Under the pieces are notes generated by a model that was given only the letters and a program-made list of their open reading frames with translations, searched no databases and was not told where the DNA came from. The position numbers and the translations under genes are program-made. Below, piece after piece: positions 17,257 through 25,554 of a stretch of 64,000 nt of DNA. The first letter of the stretch is position 1, and every line of letters starts with the position of its first letter. Source of the stretch: Pseudomonadota bacterium (GTDB taxonomy: Bacteria > Myxococcota_A > Polyangia > Haliangiales > Haliangiaceae); contig JAEYYV010000213.1 of the NCBI GenBank assembly GCA_023428295.1, positions 41,427 through 105,426 on the forward strand, read 5' to 3'.

Positions 17257-18906
17257 CTACTGCGAGATCGGATTTCCGTCGGTGTCGAGCTCGACGAGCC
17301 CACCCGTGCCCACATCGCCGCGCGCCGCGAGGTCCTCGAGCGCCTCGCGCAGCGTCAGCTCCTTGCCGTCCTTCTGATACGGCTCGTCCTTCTTCGTATC
17401 CGCGTTCCGGACGATCACCTTGGCGTTGCCATCACCGACCACGAGGTACACCGCGTTCGCAGGCTTCAGCTGCTTCTGCGCGGCTGCCTTCACCTGCGCC
17501 TCGGTGACCTTGCCGACCTTGTCGACGTACGTGTTGTAGTAGTTCGTCGGCAGGCCGAAGTACACGAGGCCGCGGTACTGACCGAGCGCGGCCTGTCCCG
17601 TCGAGAACCGACCCGGCAGGCCGAGGATGGCGCCCTTCTTCTCGCGATCGAGCTCTTCGGCGAGGACAGGACGCGTCCCCTTCACGAGCTCTTTGACTTC
17701 ACGATCGATCTCGAGCAGCGTCTGATACGTCGAGTCCGTGCGGACCGACGCGCTCGCCGAAAACGTGCCGTACTGCTTGGAGTACGAGAAGCCACCGCGC
17801 GCGCCGTACGAGTACCCCTTGTCCTCGCGCAGGTTCATGTTGATGCGGCTCGAGAAGCCACCGCCAAACACCGACGCCATCATCGCGTTCGCGAAGTAGT
17901 CCGGCGCGGTGCGCTTGGGACCGAAGTGCATCATGGACACCTGCGACTGCGCAGCGCCGGGCACGTTGACGAAGAAGATGCGGCCCTTGGGCCCCTTCGG
18001 CGCGGCGAGCTTCGGAGCGGCGGGCATCTTGCCCTTCCAGCTCGCGAGCAGCGGACCATCGAAGTACTCGCGGACCTGCTTCTCGGTGAGATCACCGACG
18101 ATGAACAGCTTCGCACCACCGGGCGCGATCCACTTCTTCGCGAGCGCCTTGCAGTCGTCGAGCTTGATCGCGCGAAGCGACTCCTCGGTGTTCACCGAGC
18201 CGTACGGATGCGAGAGGCCGTAGAGCACCGCGCCGCTGACGCGACCCGCGACCGAGGCGGGGTTGCCCTTGGATTGCTTCACCGCTTCGATGCGGCGGCT
18301 GATCATGCGATCGAAGTCCGACTGGCGGAAGCCAGGCTTCAAGATCGAGTCCGAGAACAACGCGAACGTCGCATCGAGGTGCTTGGTCAGCGTGTTGAAC
18401 GTGACGCCATGCGTGTCGTCCGACGCGTACGAGCTCACGCCCGACGCGATGTCACCGAGTGCCTCGGCGAACTGGATCTTGTCGAGCGACTCGGTGCCCT
18501 CGGTGAGCATCGACATGCAAACGCTCGCGAGGCCCTCCTTGCCCTTCGGATCGATCGACGAGCCACCCTCGAAGTTGAGATCGACAGAGACGATCGGCAG
18601 CGTGTGCTGCTCGACGAGGAACACCTTGATGCCGTTCTTCAACGTGAACGGCTTCATCTCCGGAAGGCGGAACGGTCGCGGCGCACCGGCGGCGGGCTGC
18701 GTCGCGCGAAACTCCTCCTCGGGGAACTGCAACGATTGCGGCTGCGCAGTCTGCGTCACTTTGTACTCCTCGGTCTTCTCCGGCTTCGGAGTCTCGTCGG
18801 GATTCGGGAGGCCCGAGGCGTTCTCGTCCTTCGGCGGCTCGGGAGGCGGAAGCGGCGCGGTCTTGCAGGCCGCCAGCGTCGCGATCAACAACATGTAGCG
18901 CTTCAT
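17257..18906 (-). CDS. M16-family peptidase-like lipoprotein, non-catalytic partner
   Basis: This 549-residue protein begins MKRYMLLIATLAAC, with a lipobox at LAAC (Cys14), followed by a Pro/Glu-rich linker. The M16 fold starts at about residue 75 (FTLKNGIKVFLVEQHTLPIV). At the place of the HxxEH zinc motif it has GLASVCMSMLTEGT, so it cannot bind zinc in the usual way. It keeps the substrate-side Arg/Tyr region (DKGYSYGARGGFSYSKQYGT). M16B enzymes often work as a catalytic/non-catalytic pair, and the catalytic gene lies directly upstream (TGATG overlap). The longer frame to 19026 is rejected because it lies over that gene. Confidence 0.88.
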   Translation of the reverse strand: MKRYMLLIATLAACKTAPLPPPEPPKDENASGLPNPDETPKPEKTEEYKVTQTAQPQSLQFPEEEFRATQPAAGAPRPFRLPEMKPFTLKNGIKVFLVEQHTLPIVSVDLNFEGGSSIDPKGKEGLASVCMSMLTEGTESLDKIQFAEALGDIASGVSSYASDDTHGVTFNTLTKHLDATFALFSDSILKPGFRQSDFDRMISRRIEAVKQSKGNPASVAGRVSGAVLYGLSHPYGSVNTEESLRAIKLDDCKALAKKWIAPGGAKLFIVGDLTEKQVREYFDGPLLASWKGKMPAAPKLAAPKGPKGRIFFVNVPGAAQSQVSMMHFGPKRTAPDYFANAMMASVFGGGFSSRINMNLREDKGYSYGARGGFSYSKQYGTFSASASVRTDSTYQTLLEIDREVKELVKGTRPVLAEELDREKKGAILGLPGRFSTGQAALGQYRGLVYFGLPTNYYNTYVDKVGKVTEAQVKAAAQKQLKPANAVYLVVGDGNAKVIVRNADTKKDEPYQKDGKELTLREALEDLAARGDVGTGGLVELDTDGNPISQ

Positions 18907-20303
18907 CACTTCGCTCCCTTCGCCGGATTCGTGATCACGGTCAGCACGTTGTCCGTGCGCAAATACTTCGCTGCCGTGGCGCGGATCTTCTCCGCGTTGG
19001 TGTTGCGGTAGCGATCGAGGTCCCACGTGATCCGGTCGGGATCGCCGAGGTAGTGGTTGTACTGCTGCAGCACCTGCGCGCGTCCCATCGGCGTCTCGAG
19101 GCCACGGATCGCGAAGGACTCGTTCGCCACGATCACGCGCGAGATCTCCTTCGCGTCGAGCGGCTGCTGCGCGAGCTTCGTGACCTCGTCCATCACGATC
19201 TTCTTCACCTCGTCGAGGTTCGAATCACTCTTCAGCGTCACGGTGATCGAGAAGATTCCCGAGAACCCGCTGCCGTACTGCGAGGCGAACGCGCTCTGCG
19301 CTTTGTTCGAGTACACGAGCGCCTTGTACAACCGGCCCGGCCCCTCGCGCGTGAGCGCGTTGGCCACGATGTCGAGCTCCGCGTCGCCCTCGGCGTAGTT
19401 CGCCGGCGAGTGCCAGTGGAACTGCACCTGGCGCAGCTTCGCGAACTCGTCATCGACGCTCACCTCCTTGCTCTTGATCGACGGCACCGGCGCGCTCACG
19501 GCCTTCGGACGCACGCTCTTGGGAAACTTGCCGAACCACTTCTCGACGAGCTTCTTGCCCTCCTCGATGTCGAAGTCGCCGACGAGCGCCAGCGTCGCGT
19601 TCGCGGGCACGTACCACGTCTTGAAGAAGTTCTTCACGTCCTCGGTGGACGCGCTCGTGAGGTCCTCGTGCTTGCCGATGGTCAAGTACCGATACGGATG
19701 TCCCTCGGGGTACAGGCCTTCGTACGTCGCGAACCGCGCCTTGCCGTACGGCACGTTGTCGTAGCGCTGGCGCCGCTCGTTGCGGACGACATCGATCTGG
19801 TTGTCGAGGCTCGTCTTGAAGTGGTTCGCCGGATCCTGCACCGATGCCGGCGGATCGAGCGTGTAGCCCATGCGATCGCTCTCGAGCCACAGCGCGGTCT
19901 CGAGCTGATTGCTCGGCACGATCTCGAAGTAGTTCGTGCGATCCGGGTTGGTGGTTCCGTTCACACCGTCCGCGCCGATCTTCTTCAGGATGTCGAAGTG
20001 GTTGTCGACGCCGACGTGCTTGCTGCCCTGAAACAGCATGTGCTCGAAGAGGTGCGCGAAGCCGCTCTTGCCGTAGTTCTCGTTGCCGCTACCGACGTGG
20101 TACCAGAGGTTCACGGCGACGAGCGGGACGCTCTTGTCCGACGACAGGATGACCTCGAGTCCGTTCGGAAGCGTGTACTTCACGAACTCGATCTTGGGAT
20201 CCGCGACGACCGGAACATTTGGACGCAGCATCGCCACTTGATCCGCGACGGCCGCGCTTGCCGCGAGCAGCGTCGCGGCGACTAGAAGCTTCGAAATCTT
20301 CAT
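18906..20303 (-). CDS. M16-family zinc metallopeptidase, catalytic, exported
   Basis: This 465-residue protein has signal peptide MKISKLLVAATLLAASAAVA. The M16 domain starts at KYTLPNGLEVILSSDKSVP. The zinc motif HLFEH lies in KSGFAHLFEHMLFQGS near residue 90, with the downstream Glu expected around residue 165. It probably degrades peptides in the periplasm together with its non-catalytic partner. The ATG has a strong Shine-Dalgarno site (TGGAGGGAA). It is the first gene of the two-gene operon. Confidence 0.92.
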   Translation of the reverse strand: MKISKLLVAATLLAASAAVADQVAMLRPNVPVVADPKIEFVKYTLPNGLEVILSSDKSVPLVAVNLWYHVGSGNENYGKSGFAHLFEHMLFQGSKHVGVDNHFDILKKIGADGVNGTTNPDRTNYFEIVPSNQLETALWLESDRMGYTLDPPASVQDPANHFKTSLDNQIDVVRNERRQRYDNVPYGKARFATYEGLYPEGHPYRYLTIGKHEDLTSASTEDVKNFFKTWYVPANATLALVGDFDIEEGKKLVEKWFGKFPKSVRPKAVSAPVPSIKSKEVSVDDEFAKLRQVQFHWHSPANYAEGDAELDIVANALTREGPGRLYKALVYSNKAQSAFASQYGSGFSGIFSITVTLKSDSNLDEVKKIVMDEVTKLAQQPLDAKEISRVIVANESFAIRGLETPMGRAQVLQQYNHYLGDPDRITWDLDRYRNTNAEKIRATAAKYLRTDNVLTVITNPAKGAK

Positions 20304-20371
20304 CGTTCCCTCCAGGGCGGAACGGAACGTACAGAATCACGGCCCCGGAGTCAGCCCTTCTCGACGACATC

Positions 20372-20389
20372 GAGCCCCGGATCGGGCTC
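20372..20389. terminator. Hairpin just after the nuclease gene
   Basis: GAGCCC-CGGATC-GGGCTC lies immediately downstream of the stop at 20391 (minus strand) and about 70 bases upstream of the M16 operon. It has no T-tract, so it is only terminator-like. The rest of 20304-20390 shows only the M16 Shine-Dalgarno region. Confidence 0.4.
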
Positions 20390-20390
20390 C

Positions 20391-21167
20391 TCACGGACGC
20401 GGCGACGGAGGCGGATGCTCGTGTGCGTGATGCGACTGATGCGCGTGCAAGCGCACCTCCGCGACGAGCGGCCGGTGATCACTCGCACGACGAGCGAGAT
20501 CGGAGTCGCAGCGCGAGAGCTTCATGAAGTCGACCGCGCCGCGCACGAAGATCGCGTCGAGCGCGCGGACCGGGCCCCACGCAGGGAACGTGAGCGGACG
20601 CTTCGTGATGCCGCGGAAACCCGACGGCGCGAGCAGCGTTCCGAGTCCGCCGTACACGTCGTTGAGATCGCCGCCGACGATCACCGGGGTGTCGTGGTGC
20701 AGGTGCGCGAACGGATGTGACGCGAGGAACTTCTGGAGCTGGATCTTGCGCTCGAAACCCGCGAGCCCGAGGTGCATGTTGAACACGTGGAGCGTGCGAT
20801 CGACATCGTCGTGGCGCACGCGGAGGACGCCGTGCAGCACGCTGCGCTTCTTCTTGAAGCGAATGGACAGATCGATGTTGGACGCCTCGATCAGCGGATA
20901 GCGCGAGAGGATGGCATTTCCGTACTGGCCGCCACCGCGCACGTCGACGTTGGGAAACCAGCTGACGTACTTGAGGCCGATCTTCTCGGCGAGGACCTCG
21001 GCTTGCTTGTCTCGGTTGGATCGCGTGACGCCCGCATCCACCTCTTGCAGCATCGCTACGTCCACGTCGAGCTTCTGGATGACCTCGACGATGCGATCGG
21101 GCTCGTAGCGACGATCGACGCCGCCGATGCACTTGTGGATGTTGTACGAGAGGAAGCGCAGCTTCAC
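20391..21167 (-). CDS. Endonuclease/exonuclease/phosphatase (EEP) family hydrolase
   Basis: This 258-residue cytoplasmic protein carries the EEP motifs: LSYNIHKCIGG with the metal-side Asn, MLQEVDAG (Glu42), FNMHLGL, GGDLNDVYGG and the C-terminal SDHRPL. These coordinate a divalent metal for phosphodiester hydrolysis; the natural substrate (nucleic acid, lipid head group or other) cannot be told. The C-terminus is His-rich (HAHQSHHAHEH). The GTG start overlaps the stop of the upstream phosphatase gene (GTGA), so they form an operon. Confidence 0.88.
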   Translation of the reverse strand: MKLRFLSYNIHKCIGGVDRRYEPDRIVEVIQKLDVDVAMLQEVDAGVTRSNRDKQAEVLAEKIGLKYVSWFPNVDVRGGGQYGNAILSRYPLIEASNIDLSIRFKKKRSVLHGVLRVRHDDVDRTLHVFNMHLGLAGFERKIQLQKFLASHPFAHLHHDTPVIVGGDLNDVYGGLGTLLAPSGFRGITKRPLTFPAWGPVRALDAIFVRGAVDFMKLSRCDSDLARRASDHRPLVAEVRLHAHQSHHAHEHPPPSPRP

Positions 21168-23308
21168 GAGCCGACCTCCGCGAGGCGCGCCACGACGAGC
21201 GTCTCGTCATCGGCGAGCGGACGACCTGCCCGATGTGCGGCGATTCCTGATTGCACGACGGCGTGCACGGCGTTCGGCGAGAGACGCGTTCGGTCCAGTC
21301 GCTTCAGAAGATGCTGGAGGCGACGATCGCCGAACGGTGCTCCGGCGGGATCCTGCGCGTCGATCACGCCATCGGTATACCAGACCAACAGATCGCCGGC
21401 CTGGATTGGACGATGGTGGACCTTGGGGGCCGCGCTCATCGTGCCGCCGAGGGGGTTGCCGCGACCGACGAGCGCGTGAAGCTCCATCGTCGTGTCGCTC
21501 GGACGGCACAGGTAGGGTGCGGTGTGGCCGCAGGACACGAAGCGAACGTCCTGCGCTCTCGGATCGAGGATCGCAGCGAAGCACGTCATGGCCAGTGCGC
21601 CTCCGCCGACGCGTCGGACGGCGGCATCGAGCGCGGAGACCAACTCTCGCAGATCGACGGCATCCCCGCTGCGCCTCACGCAGACATCACACGCGCCGAT
21701 CGCCGCGGCGGTGACCATCGCGCTCGCGACGCCGTGTCCCGTGACATCACCGATCGCGACGAGCACCCGACCGTCGGCCAGCGGGTAGACCTGCCAGAAG
21801 TCGCCGGCGCAACGCGTCGCGGGCTGCCACGAACCGACGACGGTGATCGGACCGAACACGTGAGGCCCCTTGCCGGGGAGCAGCTCGCCTTGCACGGTGG
21901 CCGCGAGCTCGACCTCGCGCGCGAGGTTCGCACGCTCGGCAGCGCGACGAGCCATGCGCGCGTGAAGCAGTGCCTCGGCGAGACGCTCGCCGGCGCGCTC
22001 GAGGAAGTCGAGCGGGCGCCCGCGCAAGCGAGTTGCAGCTTGTGGCACCACGAGGAGACCGATCAGCTCGTCGGCGCTCGCGACGGGAACGAGTGCGCGT
22101 GCTTCGTTGCGCTCGAACAGCTGCGTGGTGAGCTCGCGCAAGTCGGCGGGCACCGGCTCGAGATCGTCGGCGAACAGCGCGCCGCGATACTCCGCGAGCC
22201 ACGCGACGAGCAGCGGATCGGGCGCGTGATCGTCCGTGATGTTCTCGCCGGTCTCGCGCGTCCATCCCCAGTCGTCTTCCTCGGCGAGCATCACCTTCGT
22301 GCGCACGCCGATGCCGAGCTCGACGATATCGATCGCGAGCTGCGCGATCTGCGTCGCCGCCGTCTCGGTCCGCGCGCGCCCGACGAGCTGCGCGAGCAAG
22401 CGCTCGAGCGGGCCATCACCGATGCGACCGCCGCGCTGCACGAGCGAGATCGTGGCCACCGACGCGCGCACCGCGCCGAACGTGAGGACGAGCGCGATCG
22501 TGACCATCCACCACGCGGCTTGGCCGAGGAGCAGCAGCACGATCCAGCCGAGGAAGATCGCGGACGCGAAGAACACGACGAGCAACGGCGCGGTCGTATC
22601 CACCGCGCGCACGCGCAGTAGATCCTCGAACACGAGCGCGCGCACGATGAGTAGGCTCCCGATTCCCGAGAGGAGCCAGCCGAGCGGCACTGTCGGAAGG
22701 CCGTACGCGAGCGCGACATCGACGAGGCCCGCGTACGTCACGCCGTTCGCGAGCAGCGTCGCGCGAAGCTGGCGCCGCTCGACGGTCGGCCGGCCGAACA
22801 GCGCGGCGCGGGCGAGCAGGTAGAAGCCCGGCGCCGACAAGAGGAACGTGTGCAGGACCCCGAGCCACGCCCAATCGCCGGCAGTGGGGTACCAGTAGCC
22901 GTTCTTGTAGGTGATGCCCGAGAGCGCGGCATCGGTCGTGCTGCTCACGACGACCCACACCGCCGCCTGCGCGATGCCCGCCCAGATCAGCCAGCGATAC
23001 CGTCGATAACGTCGGATCAGCGAGAGCTGGAACGCGGTCCCCGTGGCGGCCGCCATCGGGATGAACGAGACGGCGACCTGAAACAGCTTCTCCGCGACGC
23101 GCCCGTCGGTGATCGACGGAGACAGCATCATCACGATCGCGTATGGCAAGAGCGATAGGCAGTGGCCGAGCAGCCACAGGCGCAGCATCGGTGCCCCTCG
23201 CATCACCGCCGCGTACGCGATCACGATCAGCATGGCCGCCGGGGCGAGTGCGAACGGCAACGACAGGAGGTGCGCCTCGTAGCTCGCGCTCGACCACAGC
23301 TCCTGCAT
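21164..23308 (-). CDS. Membrane sensor SpoIIE-type PP2C phosphatase with GAF-like domain
   Basis: This protein has 714 residues from the ATG at 23308. About eight membrane helices fill residues 10-290. A GAF-like region (about 330-470, ending LVPVASADELIGLLVVPQ) and a short coiled linker (RRAAERANLAREVELAATVQ) follow. The SpoIIE phosphatase domain has CAGDFWQVYPL, GDVTGHGVASAM and DDETLVVARL, the metal-binding Asp motifs. Such proteins dephosphorylate Ser/Thr-phosphorylated partners. It is divergent from a Ser/Thr kinase 35 bases away, which may oppose it. A frame extending to 23392 would cover the kinase start and is rejected. A TACAGT box lies 10 bases upstream of the ATG. Confidence 0.85.
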   Translation of the reverse strand: MQELWSSASYEAHLLSLPFALAPAAMLIVIAYAAVMRGAPMLRLWLLGHCLSLLPYAIVMMLSPSITDGRVAEKLFQVAVSFIPMAAATGTAFQLSLIRRYRRYRWLIWAGIAQAAVWVVVSSTTDAALSGITYKNGYWYPTAGDWAWLGVLHTFLLSAPGFYLLARAALFGRPTVERRQLRATLLANGVTYAGLVDVALAYGLPTVPLGWLLSGIGSLLIVRALVFEDLLRVRAVDTTAPLLVVFFASAIFLGWIVLLLLGQAAWWMVTIALVLTFGAVRASVATISLVQRGGRIGDGPLERLLAQLVGRARTETAATQIAQLAIDIVELGIGVRTKVMLAEEDDWGWTRETGENITDDHAPDPLLVAWLAEYRGALFADDLEPVPADLRELTTQLFERNEARALVPVASADELIGLLVVPQAATRLRGRPLDFLERAGERLAEALLHARMARRAAERANLAREVELAATVQGELLPGKGPHVFGPITVVGSWQPATRCAGDFWQVYPLADGRVLVAIGDVTGHGVASAMVTAAAIGACDVCVRRSGDAVDLRELVSALDAAVRRVGGGALAMTCFAAILDPRAQDVRFVSCGHTAPYLCRPSDTTMELHALVGRGNPLGGTMSAAPKVHHRPIQAGDLLVWYTDGVIDAQDPAGAPFGDRRLQHLLKRLDRTRLSPNAVHAVVQSGIAAHRAGRPLADDETLVVARLAEVGS

Positions 23309-23318
23309 CTGCGGCCGG

Positions 23319-23324
23319 ACTGTA
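23319..23324 (-). promoter_or_regulatory. -10 box for the SpoIIE phosphatase gene
   Basis: TACAGT is followed by ten bases and the ATG at 23308, implying a leader of only a few bases. It is back-to-back with the kinase box at 23332-23337. Confidence 0.35.
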
Positions 23325-23331
23325 ACTCGGG

Positions 23332-23337
23332 TATGCT
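23332..23337 (+). promoter_or_regulatory. -10 box for the Ser/Thr kinase gene (leaderless)
   Basis: TATGCT is followed by six bases and the GTG at 23344. Confidence 0.5.
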
Positions 23338-23343
23338 CGATGC

Positions 23344-25017
23344 GTGGCGGATCCACGCAACCCCTCGGGCCGACGGCCGCCCGCGTTGCCACTTCCGCCG
23401 CCCGTCGACGACGAGCCGCCGACCGCGAACATGGCCGCGCCGCCGCGTCGCCGTCCTCCGACGAAGGACGTGACCACGGAGCTGCCGCGCTTGCCCGAAG
23501 TGAGCCTCATGAACGACGAGTCGAGCGAGGTGCGCATCGATCATCGTGCGCTCGCACCGAATCGCCGATCATTGACGGGCGCGCGCTCGGTGCCGGCGCA
23601 AGCGAACCTCGGGAACCGGCCGCACGTCGTCGATCCGCGCCGCGCCGGTCGCGCCACGGCGCCCGAGAAGCCGGCGACCAAAGTGCCCGCGCAGCCGCCC
23701 GCGAAGTTCATCCCCGCGCAAACGCTCACGCCCGCGCCGCCGCCACGCAGCGCGATGCAGCGCGTGCACACGGCGCAACACTCGTCGCTGATCGGTGGCC
23801 GCTATCAGATCGTGCAGCGCATCGGTCAGGGCGGCATGGGCAAGGTCTACAAGGTCACGCACACGCACCTGTCGCGTACGTTCGCGCTGAAGATCATCTC
23901 CAACACCGTCGCGGAGACCGACGAGGCGCGCGAGCTGTTCTATCGCGAAGCCCGCTTCGCATCGGCCATGGCGCATCCGAGCATCACCTCCGTCGTCGAT
24001 TTCGGCGAGGACGAGAAGGTCGGCATGTTCATGGTCATGGAGTTCGTCGACGGCGAACCCCTGAACCGCATCCTGTTCCGCGAGAAGCGGATGAGTCCGC
24101 GTAAGGCGTGCGAGATCGTTCTCCAGGTCGCCGAGGCGCTGCACTACATCCACAAGCAGAACGTCGTGCACTGCGACATCAAGACCGAGAACATCCTCAT
24201 CTCCGAGGAGGAGCTCGAGGGCAAGCGCACGCGACGCATCGCGAAGCTGCTCGACTTCGGTCTCGCGCGCTCGCTCACCGCATCGCGGGCATCGACCTCG
24301 CTGTCGGGCACGCCCCACTACGTCGCGCCCGAGCGCATTCGTGGCGAGCCCGCATCGCCGGCGTCGGACGTGTACGGCGTCGGCATCTTGCTCTACGAGC
24401 TCATCTGCGGCGCCGTTCCGTGGGATGGCCCCGTGCAGAAGATCCTCGCGGGGCACCTCGACGAGAAACCTAGGCCACCGTCGCAGATCGTCGAGGGTCT
24501 CGATCCCGCGCTCGAGACGCTGATCCTGCACGCGCTCGAGAAGCGCCCCGCGAATCGCCACAAGGACATGGCGGCGTTCATCTACGAGCTGCGCACCGTC
24601 ATGGACATGATGGGCTTCGGTGCACGCTCGCGTCGCGGCGGCGAGCCGAAGCGCGTCGTCATCGAGCAGCGCACCACCACCACGCGCGACGAGCTCGCGC
24701 GCGTCGCGTTCGATGCGTGCCGCCTCCCGCTCGCGCTGCTCGGCGCGAACGGCGTGATCATCTGCGCCAACCAAGCCTTCGCGAAGTTCGTGATGGGCGT
24801 CTCCGTCGAGGTCGAGGGTTTGCCCGTGAAGTCGACGGCGCTCGCGAACGCGTGGAGCACCGCCGAGCAGGACATCCGCCGCACCATCGGTGGACAGTTG
24901 ATCCGGCGCATCATCGAGATCGACGTCGCCGAAGGCGACGTGCGCCGCTTGCTCCTCTGGCTCGATGCTGTCAGCACCGACCAGGTGCTCCTCGGCGTAC
25001 AGCCGCTCGATCTCTGA
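23344..25017 (+). CDS. Serine/threonine protein kinase with C-terminal PAS-like domain
   Basis: This 557-residue protein has a Pro/Arg-rich disordered region (1-150) and then a kinase domain at about 153-415. Visible motifs are GQGGMGKVYK, Lys183 in FALKII, HCDIKTEN (276-283) in place of the usual HRDLKPEN, DFG (304-306) and SGTPHYVAPE. The catalytic Asp is kept but the preceding Arg is Cys, so it is a non-RD kinase. Residues about 445-557 (PLALLGANGVIICANQAF) look like a PAS sensor domain. No membrane segment is seen. It is divergent from a SpoIIE phosphatase, a likely functional opponent. Confidence 0.9.
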   Translation: MADPRNPSGRRPPALPLPPPVDDEPPTANMAAPPRRRPPTKDVTTELPRLPEVSLMNDESSEVRIDHRALAPNRRSLTGARSVPAQANLGNRPHVVDPRRAGRATAPEKPATKVPAQPPAKFIPAQTLTPAPPPRSAMQRVHTAQHSSLIGGRYQIVQRIGQGGMGKVYKVTHTHLSRTFALKIISNTVAETDEARELFYREARFASAMAHPSITSVVDFGEDEKVGMFMVMEFVDGEPLNRILFREKRMSPRKACEIVLQVAEALHYIHKQNVVHCDIKTENILISEEELEGKRTRRIAKLLDFGLARSLTASRASTSLSGTPHYVAPERIRGEPASPASDVYGVGILLYELICGAVPWDGPVQKILAGHLDEKPRPPSQIVEGLDPALETLILHALEKRPANRHKDMAAFIYELRTVMDMMGFGARSRRGGEPKRVVIEQRTTTTRDELARVAFDACRLPLALLGANGVIICANQAFAKFVMGVSVEVEGLPVKSTALANAWSTAEQDIRRTIGGQLIRRIIEIDVAEGDVRRLLLWLDAVSTDQVLLGVQPLDL

Positions 25018-25023
25018 GCGGGC

Positions 25024-25314
25024 TCAGGGGACGATGCCGATGCACTCGTCGACGCAGGCGAAGCTGCCGGAGCACGAGCGATCGTCGATGCACGCCTCGC
25101 AGTCCTCGGCCTTGTCCGCGAAGCCCTCGTCCTTGGCGTTTGCTTCACACTCGCGCTGGCACGCGTCGTCGTCGTAGTTCGCGTCGAAGCAGTCCTTGTA
25201 GCGATCGCAGATCTGGTCGCAGTTGTACTTGTTCTCGACGGTCGAGCAGGCCGGGGCCGCTGCGATGAACGCCAGAGTCATCGTGAGGAGAGAGGCAAAA
25301 CCAAGCTTCAGCAT
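25024..25314 (-). CDS. Small secreted Cys-rich protein
   Basis: This 96-residue protein has a signal peptide (MLKLGFASLLTMTLAFIAAA). The mature part holds eleven Cys residues, counting the one at the leader end (APACS). They are mostly spaced as CxxxC or CxxC (CDQICDRYKDC, CQREC, CEACIDDRSC, CVDEC), with many acidic residues. It is probably disulfide-rich in the periplasm or outside the cell; metal binding is another possibility. The ATG at 25314 has GAGGAG six bases upstream, so I prefer it over in-frame starts at 25326 and 25344. The family is unknown to me. It faces the third pilY1 across a 240-base gap. Confidence 0.6.
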   Translation of the reverse strand: MLKLGFASLLTMTLAFIAAAPACSTVENKYNCDQICDRYKDCFDANYDDDACQRECEANAKDEGFADKAEDCEACIDDRSCSGSFACVDECIGIVP

Positions 25315-25343
25315 GGCGCTCCTCATGTCCACGCCGTGTGCCA

Positions 25344-25357
25344 CGCGTAGCTACGCG
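25344..25357. promoter_or_regulatory. Perfect 14-base palindrome between divergent genes
   Basis: CGCGTAGCTACGCG lies 30 bases upstream of the Cys-rich gene and about 200 bases before the third pilY1. It is a candidate operator. Otherwise the 25315-25554 gap shows no recognisable promoter by eye. Confidence 0.4.
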
Positions 25358-25554
25358 AACTGCCGAGGGCTTTCGGGCGCGGCGCCGAGCGATGGCGCTA
25401 CGTTGTGGCGGTCTTGAAGAGCGCGTGAGTCGGACGTTGCATCGGAAAACCCGCGTTCAGTACCCGACGACTCCCCGGACGACGTCCGATCGCTGCCCGT
25501 CGGCGCACACCCGCACACCTTCACGACTTGTCAACATCGTCGAACCAACGTCCC

